This document shows positions 18,699-28,262 of a stretch of DNA of 64,000 bases, in pieces. This DNA is from Gammaproteobacteria bacterium (GTDB taxonomy: Bacteria > Pseudomonadota > Gammaproteobacteria > Methylococcales > Methylomonadaceae): contig JAHJSQ010000064.1 of NCBI GenBank assembly GCA_018830325.1, positions 1 through 64,000 of the forward strand, given 5' to 3'. Each line of letters opens with the position of its first letter. Within the stretch, counting starts at the first letter, position 1. The position numbers and the translations under genes are program-made. The notes beneath the pieces were generated by a model, which saw nothing but the letters and a program-made list of their open reading frames with translations, did not search any database and was not told the DNA's origin.

Positions 18699-20198
18699 AT
18701 GGCTGAAGCAGAACAGGCAACAGAAGCAGAAGTAACGACCGGAGAGGTCGCTGAAGGCAGCGATTTTTTGGCATTATTGACCAAGGAATTCAAACCGAAA
18801 TCCGAACGAGCGAAAGAAGAAGTTGAAAGCGCGGTACAAACGCTTGCCGAATTTGTTTTAAAGGATACTTCGTTGGTATCCGATGACGCGATAGCTTCAA
18901 TCGAGTCTATCATCGCGCAAATCGATAGTAAATTGACCGAACAAATCAACAAAATACTGCATCATGAAGACTTTAAAAAACTAGAAGGTACTTGGCGAGG
19001 ACTGCATTATTTAGTCAACAATACCGAAACCGACGAGATGCTTAAAATTCGGGTCATGAACATCTCAAAGAACGAGTTAGGCAAGACGCTCAAGAAGTTT
19101 AAAGGGACGGCTTGGGATCAGAGTCCCATGTTCAAAAAATTGTATGAAGAAGAATATGGTCAATTCGGCGGCGAACCCTTCGGCTGTTTAATGGGGGATT
19201 ATTATTTCGATCATTCACCGCCCGACGTCGAATTATTGAATCAAATTGCGAAAATTTCCGCCGCATCGCATGCACCGTTTATTACCGGTTTGTCGCCGAC
19301 TACATTGCAAATGGACTCATGGGGTGAATTAGCTAACCCTAGAGATTTGACCAAAATCTTTTCCACCCCCGAGTATGCGGCTTGGCGATCGTTACGAGAT
19401 TCCGACGATTCCAAATATTTGGGAATGGCGATGCCGAGATTTTTGTCCCGTCTGCCTTATGGAGCAAAAACCGACCCTGTTGAGGAATTCGATTTCGAAG
19501 AAGATACCGAAGCGGCCAACAGCGCCAATTATACTTGGTCTAACGCGGCCTATGCGATGGCGACCAACATTAACCGTTCGTTTAAACTTTATGGCTGGTG
19601 CTCAAGAATTCGCGGCATAGAATCCGGCGGTGCGGTTGAAGGTTTACCGGTCCATACCTTTCCGACCGATGACGGCGGCGTCGATATGAAATGTCCGACT
19701 GAGATCGCGATCAGCGACCGCCGCGAAGCGGAATTGGCTAAGTCAGGGTTCATGCCATTGATTCACAAGAAAAACTCGGATTTCGCCGCATTTATCGGTG
19801 CGCAGTCTCTACATAAACCGGCTGAATACGACGACCCCGATGCAACGGCAAATGCCAATCTAGCTGCAAGACTACCGTATTTGTTCGCAACTTGCCGATT
19901 CGCGCATTATTTGAAATGTATCGTCAGGGATAAAATAGGGTCGTTCAAAGAGCGTGACGATATGGAAAGATGGCTTAATAGCTGGATTAGTAATTATGTT
20001 TTGACTAATCCGGCATTGGCAACGGAAGAGGACAAAGCCATTCGTCCTTTGTCCGCCGCCGAGGTGGTCGTTGAAGAAGTAGAAGGTAATCCGGGGTACT
20101 ATGCGTCCAAATTTTATTTGAGACCGCATTATCAGTTGGAGGGCTTGACTGTTTCCTTACGACTCACTTCCAAATTGCCTTCACAAAAAGGCGGTTGA
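18699..20198 (+). CDS. tssC: T6SS large sheath subunit TssC (VipB)
   Basis: A 499-residue protein with all the family landmarks: HHEDFKKLEGTWRGLHYLV, DQSPMFKKLYEEEYGQFGGEPFG, WRSLRDSDDSKYLGM and the C-terminal FYLRPHYQLEGLTVSLRLTSKLP. It forms the outer layer of the contractile sheath with TssB. The ATG follows the tssB stop by 3 bases, with GGAGGAG at the end of tssB as ribosome-binding site. The length is normal. Confidence 0.96.
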   Translation: MAEAEQATEAEVTTGEVAEGSDFLALLTKEFKPKSERAKEEVESAVQTLAEFVLKDTSLVSDDAIASIESIIAQIDSKLTEQINKILHHEDFKKLEGTWRGLHYLVNNTETDEMLKIRVMNISKNELGKTLKKFKGTAWDQSPMFKKLYEEEYGQFGGEPFGCLMGDYYFDHSPPDVELLNQIAKISAASHAPFITGLSPTTLQMDSWGELANPRDLTKIFSTPEYAAWRSLRDSDDSKYLGMAMPRFLSRLPYGAKTDPVEEFDFEEDTEAANSANYTWSNAAYAMATNINRSFKLYGWCSRIRGIESGGAVEGLPVHTFPTDDGGVDMKCPTEIAISDRREAELAKSGFMPLIHKKNSDFAAFIGAQSLHKPAEYDDPDATANANLAARLPYLFATCRFAHYLKCIVRDKIGSFKERDDMERWLNSWISNYVLTNPALATEEDKAIRPLSAAEVVVEEVEGNPGYYASKFYLRPHYQLEGLTVSLRLTSKLPSQKGG

Positions 20199-20316
20199 TG
20201 ATTGTAAATGGATTTAAGCGGTAGATAAAATCTCTTGGAAAATGGTTAAATCCTTTTGAGATTATTCATCAGCAGTGTGTAATTTTATTTATTTCTGTAA
20301 ATTATGAGGATAAACA

Positions 20317-20808
20317 ATGATTTTATTAAAATTTGAACCCGAATTAAAAGGCGATTCCAAAGTCGATAAGCATGATGGTTGGATAACCATCGACTCAGTA
20401 CAATGGGGGACCGGGCGCGCCGTCAGCTCTAGCGGAACCGGCGCCGACCGTGATACCAGTAACCCATCCTTTTCCGAAGTCACATGCACAAAAAGTATGG
20501 ATATTGCCTCTGCTCAGTTAATGCAGGAAGCGGCATGCGGTAAAACATTGGATAAAGCGACTTTTCATTTTATTCAAACAGGCGGAAAAGATGCTTCCGG
20601 ACAAGAGTTTGTGGAAATTATTTTAGAAAAACCGCTGATCAGCAGCTATAGCATGAGCAGCGGAGGTGAAAGGCCGAATGAATCCTTTTCCATCAACTAT
20701 GTTGGTATCACATTGCAATATAACCAATTCGAAGAAGGCGGCACCGTTAAAAAAGGCGAAGCTAAAGGTTATGATTTAAAAACCAATAAAACCAAAAATA
20801 AAATCTGA
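20317..20808 (+). CDS. hcp: T6SS tube protein Hcp (TssD)
   Basis: A 163-residue Hcp: DGWITIDSVQWGTGRA near residue 24 and PSFSEVTCTKSMDIASAQLMQEA near 54, followed by an ISSYSMSSGGERPNESFSINYVGI region. It stacks as hexamers inside the sheath and carries small effectors in its lumen. It lies 118 bases after tssC with its own ribosome-binding site (GAGGAT before the ATG). A terminator-like hairpin and a MITE-like element follow, so it can be expressed apart from the downstream baseplate genes. Confidence 0.95.
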   Translation: MILLKFEPELKGDSKVDKHDGWITIDSVQWGTGRAVSSSGTGADRDTSNPSFSEVTCTKSMDIASAQLMQEAACGKTLDKATFHFIQTGGKDASGQEFVEIILEKPLISSYSMSSGGERPNESFSINYVGITLQYNQFEEGGTVKKGEAKGYDLKTNKTKNKI

Positions 20809-20898
20809 TGACTCCCTGTTTTAGCTGAATAGTGGTTGTAGTGTTTTTTGAAAGTTCAGCTAGGCGAATAAAATAAAGGAGCTACTCATCCTTCCGAA

Positions 20899-20930
20899 TG
20901 GGCGGTTTATGCCGCCCACATTTTATTTAT
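20899..20930 (+). terminator. Probable rho-independent terminator after hcp
   Basis: A 7-bp perfect GC-rich stem TGGGCGG/CCGCCCA with a 6-base loop TTTATG, followed by CATTTTATTTAT. It lies about 90 bases after the hcp stop and directly before a MITE-like element. It would end or weaken transcription from the tssB-tssC-hcp side. Confidence 0.7.
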
Positions 20931-21130
20931 ACCCATCGTAGATCAAAATTTGGTACCAGGGTGCCCGTCAAAGGCCCAGCACCTAAATTCCATAGTCCAT
21001 TAGCTATGCTTAACTATTTTGGATAATTTAGGTGATGGGTGAATGCGTCCATGTAGACTCTATGCTTCGAGGGATCAGACAACCCAGTGCCTCCTCGGGC
21101 ACTACCGAAATTTGAAGTGCGAAAGGTATT
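20928..21130. mobile_element. MITE-like element, family A, between hcp and tagJ
   Basis: It is in the inverse orientation to the copy at 39372: it opens with TATACCCATCGTAGATCAAA and closes with TTTGAAGTGCGAAAGGTATT (one end base changed from GGTATA). The cruciform core is at 20975-21040, with one mismatch in the right arm (GATGGG). The element ends 28 bases before the tagJ start, so any transcript of tagJ-tssE-tssF-tssG from upstream must cross a strong hairpin. Confidence 0.78.
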
Positions 21131-21158
21131 TGGATTTACGCTAGCCGAGGATCGATAC

Positions 21159-21962
21159 ATGTTAAACTGTGAACAAGCATTGAAAGACGGCAATCTTGAG
21201 CAAGCATTGGCCGACATTCAACAGGCCGTCAGAAAAGATCCTGCCAATGTCAAGAATAGAATTTTTCTCTTTCAGTTATTATCGGTTTTAGGTCAATGGG
21301 AAAGAGCGTTGACCCAACTCAATGTTTTGGCTGACATGGATGCAGCAACTCTGGCGATGGTACAAACCTATCGTGAGGCGCTTCGTTGCGAAATATTGCG
21401 TAAAGAAGTTTTCTTGGGCTTGAAAACACCGTTGATTTTCGGCGAGCCTCAACAATGGATGGCCTTGTTGTTACAGGCCCTTAATCTCACTGCGCAAGAA
21501 AAATACCAGGACGCTCAAAACCTACGTAATCAAGCCTTCGACAGTGCTCCGGTTACGGCCGGTTCGATTGATGGCGAGCGTTTTGACTGGTTGGCGGATG
21601 CCGATGTCCGGCTCGGTCCCATGCTTGAAACAATTATAAATGGACAATATTATTGGGTTCCTTTTCAACATATCACCACTATCCAAATAGAATTGCCGGA
21701 AGACCTGCGCGATTTAGTTTGGATGCCTGTGCATTTTGCTTGGCAAAATGGCGGCGAATCGGTCGGGTTTATTCCGACACGTTATGTCAACTCCGAAACT
21801 AATCGGGATGCGGCTATTCAACTGGCGCGCAAGACCGAATGGCAAGAGCCGCATGAGGGGCTATTCATCGGTCTGGGACAGCGCTTGTTAAGCACTAATC
21901 ACAATGATTATGCCTTAATGGATGTCCGTGAAATTAGTTTTGATGGCACTGATAACACATAA
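21159..21962 (+). CDS. tagJ: T6SS accessory protein TagJ (ImpE/SciE/HsiE family)
   Basis: A 267-residue protein with an N-terminal TPR-like half (ALKDGNLEQALADIQQAVRKDPANVKNRIFLFQLL) and a C-terminal half with RFDWLADADVRLGPMLETIINGQYYWVPF, LRDLVWMPVHF and GFIPTRY, which identify the ImpE family. In Pseudomonas the homologue binds the TssB sheath protein and acts with ClpV. The reading frame is open back to 21087, but that part is MITE sequence. ATG 21159, with GAGG 8 bases upstream, is the likely start. tssE follows after 3 bases. Confidence 0.88.
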   Translation: MLNCEQALKDGNLEQALADIQQAVRKDPANVKNRIFLFQLLSVLGQWERALTQLNVLADMDAATLAMVQTYREALRCEILRKEVFLGLKTPLIFGEPQQWMALLLQALNLTAQEKYQDAQNLRNQAFDSAPVTAGSIDGERFDWLADADVRLGPMLETIINGQYYWVPFQHITTIQIELPEDLRDLVWMPVHFAWQNGGESVGFIPTRYVNSETNRDAAIQLARKTEWQEPHEGLFIGLGQRLLSTNHNDYALMDVREISFDGTDNT

Positions 21963-21965
21963 GTC

Positions 21966-22466
21966 ATGGCCGAACTAACCCAAAAAGAACGCCTCCAACC
22001 TTCGTTACTCGATCGATTGACGGATGATGAGCCGAACAATCGAGTTGAATCCAGAGATAAACGAGTGTTATCGATGCAGAAATTGAGGCAGTCTGTACTG
22101 CGTGACGTTTCCTGGCTATTGAATGCCGATTCGTTCGAATCCGTTGCCGATTTGACGGATTATCCGGAAGTCGCTCAGTCGGTTATCAATTTCGGCATAC
22201 AAAATCTGGCGGGTACTTCTGTGGTCGGCGCGGATTTAACCAATATAGAAAGAAAACTTAAACAAGCCATTACCGTCTTTGAGCCGCGAATTCTTCCCAA
22301 TAGTTTATCGGTTAAAGTATTGTCGGCGGATGTGATGAATCAGCAAGCTATCAGTTTCGACATTGAGGCCAATCTTTGGGCGCAGCCCCTTCCAATACAT
22401 CTTTATTTACGAACTGAAATCGATGTATTGACCGGCGATGTTAATCTACGCGACATGGGCGGTTAA
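21966..22466 (+). CDS. tssE: T6SS baseplate protein TssE (gp25-like)
   Basis: A 166-residue protein with the lysozyme-like gp25 fold family pattern: LLDRLTDDEP near the N-terminus, SVLRDVSWLLNADSF and the IERKLKQAITVFEPRILPNSLSV segment. It is a wedge component that starts sheath polymerisation with TssF, TssG and TssK. It is packed between tagJ and tssF with gaps of 3 bases on each side, so all are translated from one message. Confidence 0.93.
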   Translation: MAELTQKERLQPSLLDRLTDDEPNNRVESRDKRVLSMQKLRQSVLRDVSWLLNADSFESVADLTDYPEVAQSVINFGIQNLAGTSVVGADLTNIERKLKQAITVFEPRILPNSLSVKVLSADVMNQQAISFDIEANLWAQPLPIHLYLRTEIDVLTGDVNLRDMGG

Positions 22467-22469
22467 GGC

Positions 22470-24350
22470 ATGGATCCGAAATTATTGCGTTATTACAACA
22501 CGGAACTGCACCATTTGAGGGAAATGGGCGGCGAATTTGCCGTCGAGTTTCCTAAGATTGCAGCGCGCTTGGGCATGGATAGCTTTGAATGCGCCGATCC
22601 TTATGTCGAACGATTATTGGAAGGATTCGCCTTTTTGGCGGCACGCGTCCAATTGAAGCTCGATGCCGAGTTTCCGCGATTTACCCAGCATTTGCTGGAA
22701 ATGATATATCCGAATTATCTCGAGCCGACTCCGTCTATGGCCGTCGTGCAATTTCAACCCGATTTAACGGAAGGTTCGTTAAGTGAAGGTTTTACGATAG
22801 AAAGAGCAACCGCGCTACGAAGCCAGACGTCAAAAGGCGAACAAACCCCCTGCGAATATCGCACCGCGCACGAAATCAAACTTTGGCCTTTACAAATTCA
22901 AGAGGCGGAATATCTGCCGAATCTTGGTGCCGTGGCGAACCTCTGCTCACATAATCTGAGCGGTGTAAAAGCTGCGATTCGCATCCGGCTGAAAACCACT
23001 GCAGGTTTGAAATTCAATGAGTTAAAACTGGATTCCTTACCCGTTTTTTTACGCGGGCATGGAGAATTGCCGATGCACTTGTATGAACAATTGATTGGTG
23101 ATTCGTTAGCCGTTTGCATGCAGCCGACCGAAAAACCTTATCGCTGGCAACATTTAGTCAAAGATAATGCGATAACCCGGATCGGTTTTTCCGATGAAGA
23201 AGCCTTGCTCAATTATTCGCCTCGTTCTTTCCAGGGTTACCGTCTTCTGCAAGAATACTTTGCCTTTCCGGAGCGCTTTATGTTTGCAGAATTTAACGGT
23301 TTCGCTCAAGCTTTGAATCAGTGCGATGCTGAAGAGATGGATTTAATCGTTCTGCTAAAACGAAGTCACGCAAAACTGATTAATGCCGTCGACAAATCTC
23401 AATTTGCGTTGTTTTGTACTCCGGCGATCAATCTGTTTCCCAAGCATGCCGATCCTATCTATATCGATCAGAAGTCATCCGAATTTCATATTATTCCGGA
23501 TCGCTCTAGACCGATGGACTTTGAAATTTGCCAAGTCAAGGAAGTCATTGGCATTGGGAGCGGAGGCGTCAATGAAAAAAAGGAATTTCAGCCTTTTTAT
23601 CGATACAGCGACGAACGAAGCCATGACGTCCGGCCTGCTTATTATTCGTTACATCGTCAACAACGGAAGGCTTCGTCGAAACAAAAACGTCAAGGGCCGC
23701 GATCGAGTTATATCGGCAATGAGACTTTTATTACGCTGGTCGACGGACAATCGGCGCCTTACGGTAAAGACCTTAAACAGCTATCGATCAAGGCGCTTTG
23801 CAGTAATCGCGATTTACCGTTGCTGATGCCGTTGGGCGGCGGAAAAACCGACTTCACGATGCAGAAGGGCGCACCGGTCGAAAGCATCCGTTGCCTTTCA
23901 GGTCCCACTAAGCCTCGGGCATCGACCGCCTATGGCAATGTCAATTGGAGTTTAATCAATCATTTGTCGATGAACTATTTAAGTTTAATCGACCGTAATG
24001 ACAAAGAAGGTGCCGTCGCTCTGAGAAGTTTATTGAAGTTATATAGCGAATACAATGTTGCCGCTATTACTAATCAGATCGAGGGATTGTTGTCGATTCA
24101 AGCGAAAGATATCGTTAGGCGGATCAATACGGCTGGCCCTATCGTTTTTGGGCGCGGCTTAGAAATAACCTTGAACTTCGAAGAGTCCGCTTTTGAAGGC
24201 AGCGGGGTCTTCTTGATGGGAGCAGTGCTGGAAAATTTTTTAGCCCGCTATGTTTCAATTAATTCGTTTACCGAAACCGTGGTCAAGTCCCCGGATCGTG
24301 GAGAAATCATCAGATGGCCGGCGAGAATAGGTCGAAGAAAAACGATTTAA
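22470..24350 (+). CDS. tssF: T6SS baseplate protein TssF (VasA)
   Basis: A 626-residue protein. The N-terminal signature is LLRYYNTELHHLREMGGEFA...FPKIAARLGMDSFECADPYVERLLEGFAFLAARVQLKLD, and PRFTQHLLEMIYPNYLEPTPSM follows. The C-terminal end holds the FGRGLEITLNFEESAFEGSGVFLMGAVLENFLARYVSIN motif. The length is normal for the family. It builds the baseplate wedge with TssE and TssG. Its last 37 bases overlap the start of tssG. Confidence 0.95.
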   Translation: MDPKLLRYYNTELHHLREMGGEFAVEFPKIAARLGMDSFECADPYVERLLEGFAFLAARVQLKLDAEFPRFTQHLLEMIYPNYLEPTPSMAVVQFQPDLTEGSLSEGFTIERATALRSQTSKGEQTPCEYRTAHEIKLWPLQIQEAEYLPNLGAVANLCSHNLSGVKAAIRIRLKTTAGLKFNELKLDSLPVFLRGHGELPMHLYEQLIGDSLAVCMQPTEKPYRWQHLVKDNAITRIGFSDEEALLNYSPRSFQGYRLLQEYFAFPERFMFAEFNGFAQALNQCDAEEMDLIVLLKRSHAKLINAVDKSQFALFCTPAINLFPKHADPIYIDQKSSEFHIIPDRSRPMDFEICQVKEVIGIGSGGVNEKKEFQPFYRYSDERSHDVRPAYYSLHRQQRKASSKQKRQGPRSSYIGNETFITLVDGQSAPYGKDLKQLSIKALCSNRDLPLLMPLGGGKTDFTMQKGAPVESIRCLSGPTKPRASTAYGNVNWSLINHLSMNYLSLIDRNDKEGAVALRSLLKLYSEYNVAAITNQIEGLLSIQAKDIVRRINTAGPIVFGRGLEITLNFEESAFEGSGVFLMGAVLENFLARYVSINSFTETVVKSPDRGEIIRWPARIGRRKTI

Positions 24351-25330
24351 TCGAAGGCTTACTCGAACAGCCGCATCAATACGATTTTTTTCATGCCTTA
24401 CGGTTGATTGAATGTAGCCATGACGATAAACCTTTGATAGGACAATCCGGTCGGCCTGTAGAAGACGCGGTAAGGTTTGGTCAAGAAGTCTCCATGGCAT
24501 TTGAGTCGTCGACATTGAGTCAATTTATTACGGCTCACGAAGGGAAGCCGGCCCGATTGACTCAGCGTTTTTTAGGACTGTTCGGACCCAACGGTCCGAT
24601 GCCTTTGCATCTGACTGAATATGTGCGAAGCCGGGAGCATAATTTTCATGATCATACTCTGGCTCGATTTGCCGATATTTTTCATCATCGCTTGGTTGCG
24701 TTGTTCTATCGCGCCAAAGCGGATGCCGAACCTGCCTTCAGTTTCGACCGGCCCGACGAAGACCGGTTTGGCGATTATTTAGGAGCGTTAGCGGGGATCG
24801 GCGATGAGGTATTTCAAGATCGCGATGCGATGCCGGATCTGGCCAAGTTTCATTACATAGGCCATTTAGCGAATCAGGCTAACAATGCTGACGGGCTGAT
24901 TGCTATCCTGGCCGATTTCTATAAATTACCAGTGAGACTCAATGAGTTCATCGGCGAATGGTTACAGATAGAAACCGAGGATTTGACCCGATTAGGTGAA
25001 TCGACCAAAACCGGTAGATTAGGCGAGTCGGTCGTATTGGGCTCCAGAGTTTGGAGTTGTCAGCATAAATTCCGGGTTCTGTTCGGGCCTTTGACCCTAA
25101 CAGAATATGTCAGCTTGCTGCCTTCCGGTAAACGGTTGGAAAAATTGATTGCGATCGTACGAAACTACAGTGGCTTTGAGTTCGATTGGGATGTCAATTT
25201 AATCTTGAAATCTGACGAGGCACCGATGAGTCAATTGGACGGCGGCACACGACTGGGCTGGACAAGCTGGCTCGGTGAGCGACACAGCACCGAAGATGCG
25301 AATGATCTATTGCTCAATCCGATACGATGA
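24314..25330 (+). CDS. tssG: T6SS baseplate protein TssG (VasB)
   Basis: A 338-residue protein with the family opening PHQYDFFHALRLIECSH and the LTQRFLGLFGPNGPMPLHLTEYVRSREHNFHDHTLARFADIFHHRLVALFYRA block (residues about 78-130), then SRVWSCQHKFRVLFGPLT near 247. It forms the wedge with TssF. The start at 24314 lies inside tssF (37-bp overlap), which suggests translational coupling. About 160 bp of spacer without a recognisable gene separates it from clpV. Confidence 0.94.
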   Translation: MAGENRSKKNDLIEGLLEQPHQYDFFHALRLIECSHDDKPLIGQSGRPVEDAVRFGQEVSMAFESSTLSQFITAHEGKPARLTQRFLGLFGPNGPMPLHLTEYVRSREHNFHDHTLARFADIFHHRLVALFYRAKADAEPAFSFDRPDEDRFGDYLGALAGIGDEVFQDRDAMPDLAKFHYIGHLANQANNADGLIAILADFYKLPVRLNEFIGEWLQIETEDLTRLGESTKTGRLGESVVLGSRVWSCQHKFRVLFGPLTLTEYVSLLPSGKRLEKLIAIVRNYSGFEFDWDVNLILKSDEAPMSQLDGGTRLGWTSWLGERHSTEDANDLLLNPIR

Positions 25331-25487
25331 TGAGTTGATCTAAATTTTTGAGTAGTGGGCTGGGCAGTACGTAATGAACGGAAATAGCGTTTAAGTGTTG
25401 GCGGAAAAGCCTATTGATGAGTGGTGCCGAAGTTTGAGCGCAGATATAAGATGCGGGTCATTTTGACAATTATTTTAGGAGTGAGTT

Positions 25488-28205
25488 ATGGGTGATATCA
25501 GTCGTGTCGCATTATTCGGTAAGCTGAATAAAGTGTGCTACAAATCAATAGAGGGAGCTACCGTGTTTTGTAAAATGCGCGGCAACCCTTACGTGGAACT
25601 GACGCATTGGTTGCATCAGATTCTTCAGTTGCAAGACTCGGATCTCCATAAAATCATTCGTCAGTTTAATCTCGACCCGTCCAAATTGGCGCGCGACTTT
25701 ACCGAATCGTTGGATCGGCTCCCAAGAGGCTCTACATCGATTTCCGATTTATCGTCGCATGTCGAAGAAGCTGTCGAGAGAGGATGGGTATATGGTACCC
25801 TAATGTTCGGTGAATCGCAGGTACGTTCGGGACATTTGGTTGTCGGTATTCTTAAAACAAAGGGTTTGAATCATGCCTTGCTCGAAATTTCCAATGAATT
25901 CGGAAAAGTCAAGCCGGATACCTTAACCGAACGTTTCGCGGAGATTGTCAGCGGCTCGCCTGAAGAAGGTCTACATTCAAGCGACGGTTTTCAAGTCGGG
26001 GGCGGTGCTGTTCCGGGCGAAGCCAGCGGCGCGATGTCACCGGCACAGATGGGTAAACAAGAAGCCTTGAAACAATTCACCGTCGATTTAACCGAACAGG
26101 CACGCCAAGGCAAGATGGACCCGATCGTCGGGCGCGATGAAGAAATCCGTCAGGTCATCGATATTCTAATGCGTCGCCGTCAAAATAACCCGATATTGAC
26201 TGGCGAGGCCGGCGTCGGCAAAACTGCCGTCGTTGAAGGCTTCGCGCAGAAGATCGTCGCCGGGGACGTGCCGCCGTCCTTGCTGGACGTCACGTTGCGT
26301 ACGCTTGATGTCGGTTTGCTGCAGGCAGGCGCCAGTATGAAAGGCGAATTCGAGAACCGCTTACGTCAAGTGATCGAGGAAGTGCAATCATCCGAAAAAC
26401 CTATCATTTTGTTCATCGACGAAGCGCATACCTTGGTCGGCGCCGGCGGCGCAGCCGGCACCGGCGATGCAGCGAACCTTTTAAAACCGGCTCTGGCTCG
26501 AGGTACGCTCAGAACCGTCGCGGCTACGACTTGGGCCGAATATAAGAAACATATCGAAAAAGACCCTGCATTGACGCGGCGCTTTCAAGTCGTGCAGGTG
26601 CTGGAACCCAGCGAAGAAAAAGCGATACTGATGATGCGAGGTGTCGCATCGGTCATGGAAAAACACCATCAGGTTCAAATACTCGATGAGGCTCTGGAAG
26701 CTGCGGTAAAGCTGTCTCACCGATATATTCCCGCCAGGCAGTTGCCCGATAAATCGGTCAGTTTGCTCGATACTGCATCGGCACGCGTAGCAATCAGCCA
26801 GCATGCCGTTCCTGCCGCAGTCGATGATTGCCGAAAACGGATTAACGGATTGGATACCGAATTGGCGATCATCGGCAGAGAAAAGTCGGTTGGCGTCGAT
26901 ATCAAAGACCGCGAAACGATTGTTCTGGAAAAACTAAAAGCCGAAAAAGATCGCTTGGCATTGCTAGAAGAGCGCTGGAATAACGAACGGGAACTCGTAA
27001 AAAACATTTTAGATATTCGTCAAAAACTGCGTGAGCAGGGCGGTAAAGTAGAGGGGACCGACAGCAAACTCGAAAAAGCGGTTGAAGAAGTTGCGGAAGT
27101 CGAGTCCGACTCGGCAACACGCGATAGTCTGCTTGAAGATTTAAAAAACTTGTTATCTCAATTGCATGATTTGCAAGGCGAATCGCCGTTGATTTTACCG
27201 AGCGTTGACGCTCAAGCCGTGGCTTCCGTCGTCGGCGATTGGACCGGAATTCCTGTCGGGCGTATGGTCAAGAATGAAATCGAGACCATTATTCATCTGG
27301 CCGATACTATCGAGCAACGAATCATCGGACAACGCCATGCGTTGGATATGATAGCGCGGCGTATTCAAACCTCACGAGCGGGTCTCGATAATCCGAACAA
27401 ACCGATCGGCGTGTTCATGTTGGCCGGCACGTCGGGAGTCGGCAAGACCGAAACCGCTCTAGCTTTGGCCGAAGCCTTGTATGGCGGCGAGCAGAATGTT
27501 ATCACAATCAACATGAGCGAATACCAGGAAGCCCATACCGTATCGACGCTGAAAGGTGCGCCTCCGGGTTATGTCGGATACGGCGAAGGCGGGGTGTTGA
27601 CCGAAGCGGTTCGCCGCAGGCCTTATTCTGTTGTATTGCTCGATGAAGTCGAAAAAGCGCATCCGGACGTTCATGAAATTTTCTTCCAGGTTTTCGATAA
27701 AGGCTGGATGGAAGACGGCGAAGGCCGGATCATCGATTTCAAGAATACGCTGATTCTTTTGACCACCAATGCCGGTACCGAGCTGATCGCCAATCTCTGT
27801 AAAGACCCGGATTTAATGCCGGAGCCGGAAGGCATTGCCAAAGCCTTGAGAGAACCGTTGCTAAAAGTCTTTCCGCCGGCATTGTTGGGTCGTCTAGTCG
27901 TTATTCCCTATTACCCGTTAAGCGACGAAATGATCGCAGCAATCGCGAAATTGCAATTAAAACGTATCGAAAAACGTATTGTTGAAAATCATAAAGTACC
28001 CTTCAGTTATGATGAAGATGTCATTACATTGATAGCCGAACGCTGCACCGAAGTCGAAAGCGGCGGCCGCATGATCGACGCAATATTGACTAATACGGTT
28101 TTGCCCAGTATCAGCTCCGAGTTTTTAACGCGGATGATGGAAGGTAAGACAGTTGAAAGGGTTCATGTCGGTGTGGCGGATGGAGAGTTTGTTTATGAGT
28201 TTTGA
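25488..28205 (+). CDS. clpV: T6SS sheath-recycling AAA+ ATPase ClpV (TssH)
   Basis: A 905-residue ClpB-like ATPase. It has an N-terminal Clp repeat domain (ISRVALFGKLNKVCYKSIEGA, ESQVRSGHLVVGIL), a first AAA+ module with Walker A GEAGVGKTAVV near 239 and FIDEAHTLVGAGG, a middle coiled coil (about 450-560), and a second module with Walker A GTSGVGKTETAL near 648 and LLDEVEKAHPDV. It extracts contracted TssB/TssC sheaths in the cytoplasm. Both ATP sites look intact. AGGAG lies about 6 bases before the ATG. Confidence 0.96.
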   Translation: MGDISRVALFGKLNKVCYKSIEGATVFCKMRGNPYVELTHWLHQILQLQDSDLHKIIRQFNLDPSKLARDFTESLDRLPRGSTSISDLSSHVEEAVERGWVYGTLMFGESQVRSGHLVVGILKTKGLNHALLEISNEFGKVKPDTLTERFAEIVSGSPEEGLHSSDGFQVGGGAVPGEASGAMSPAQMGKQEALKQFTVDLTEQARQGKMDPIVGRDEEIRQVIDILMRRRQNNPILTGEAGVGKTAVVEGFAQKIVAGDVPPSLLDVTLRTLDVGLLQAGASMKGEFENRLRQVIEEVQSSEKPIILFIDEAHTLVGAGGAAGTGDAANLLKPALARGTLRTVAATTWAEYKKHIEKDPALTRRFQVVQVLEPSEEKAILMMRGVASVMEKHHQVQILDEALEAAVKLSHRYIPARQLPDKSVSLLDTASARVAISQHAVPAAVDDCRKRINGLDTELAIIGREKSVGVDIKDRETIVLEKLKAEKDRLALLEERWNNERELVKNILDIRQKLREQGGKVEGTDSKLEKAVEEVAEVESDSATRDSLLEDLKNLLSQLHDLQGESPLILPSVDAQAVASVVGDWTGIPVGRMVKNEIETIIHLADTIEQRIIGQRHALDMIARRIQTSRAGLDNPNKPIGVFMLAGTSGVGKTETALALAEALYGGEQNVITINMSEYQEAHTVSTLKGAPPGYVGYGEGGVLTEAVRRRPYSVVLLDEVEKAHPDVHEIFFQVFDKGWMEDGEGRIIDFKNTLILLTTNAGTELIANLCKDPDLMPEPEGIAKALREPLLKVFPPALLGRLVVIPYYPLSDEMIAAIAKLQLKRIEKRIVENHKVPFSYDEDVITLIAERCTEVESGGRMIDAILTNTVLPSISSEFLTRMMEGKTVERVHVGVADGEFVYEF

Positions 28206-28262
28206 CTGGAATAAAAGTGTACATATATTACTGTTTTTTATCTAAATTAACGGGAGAATATC

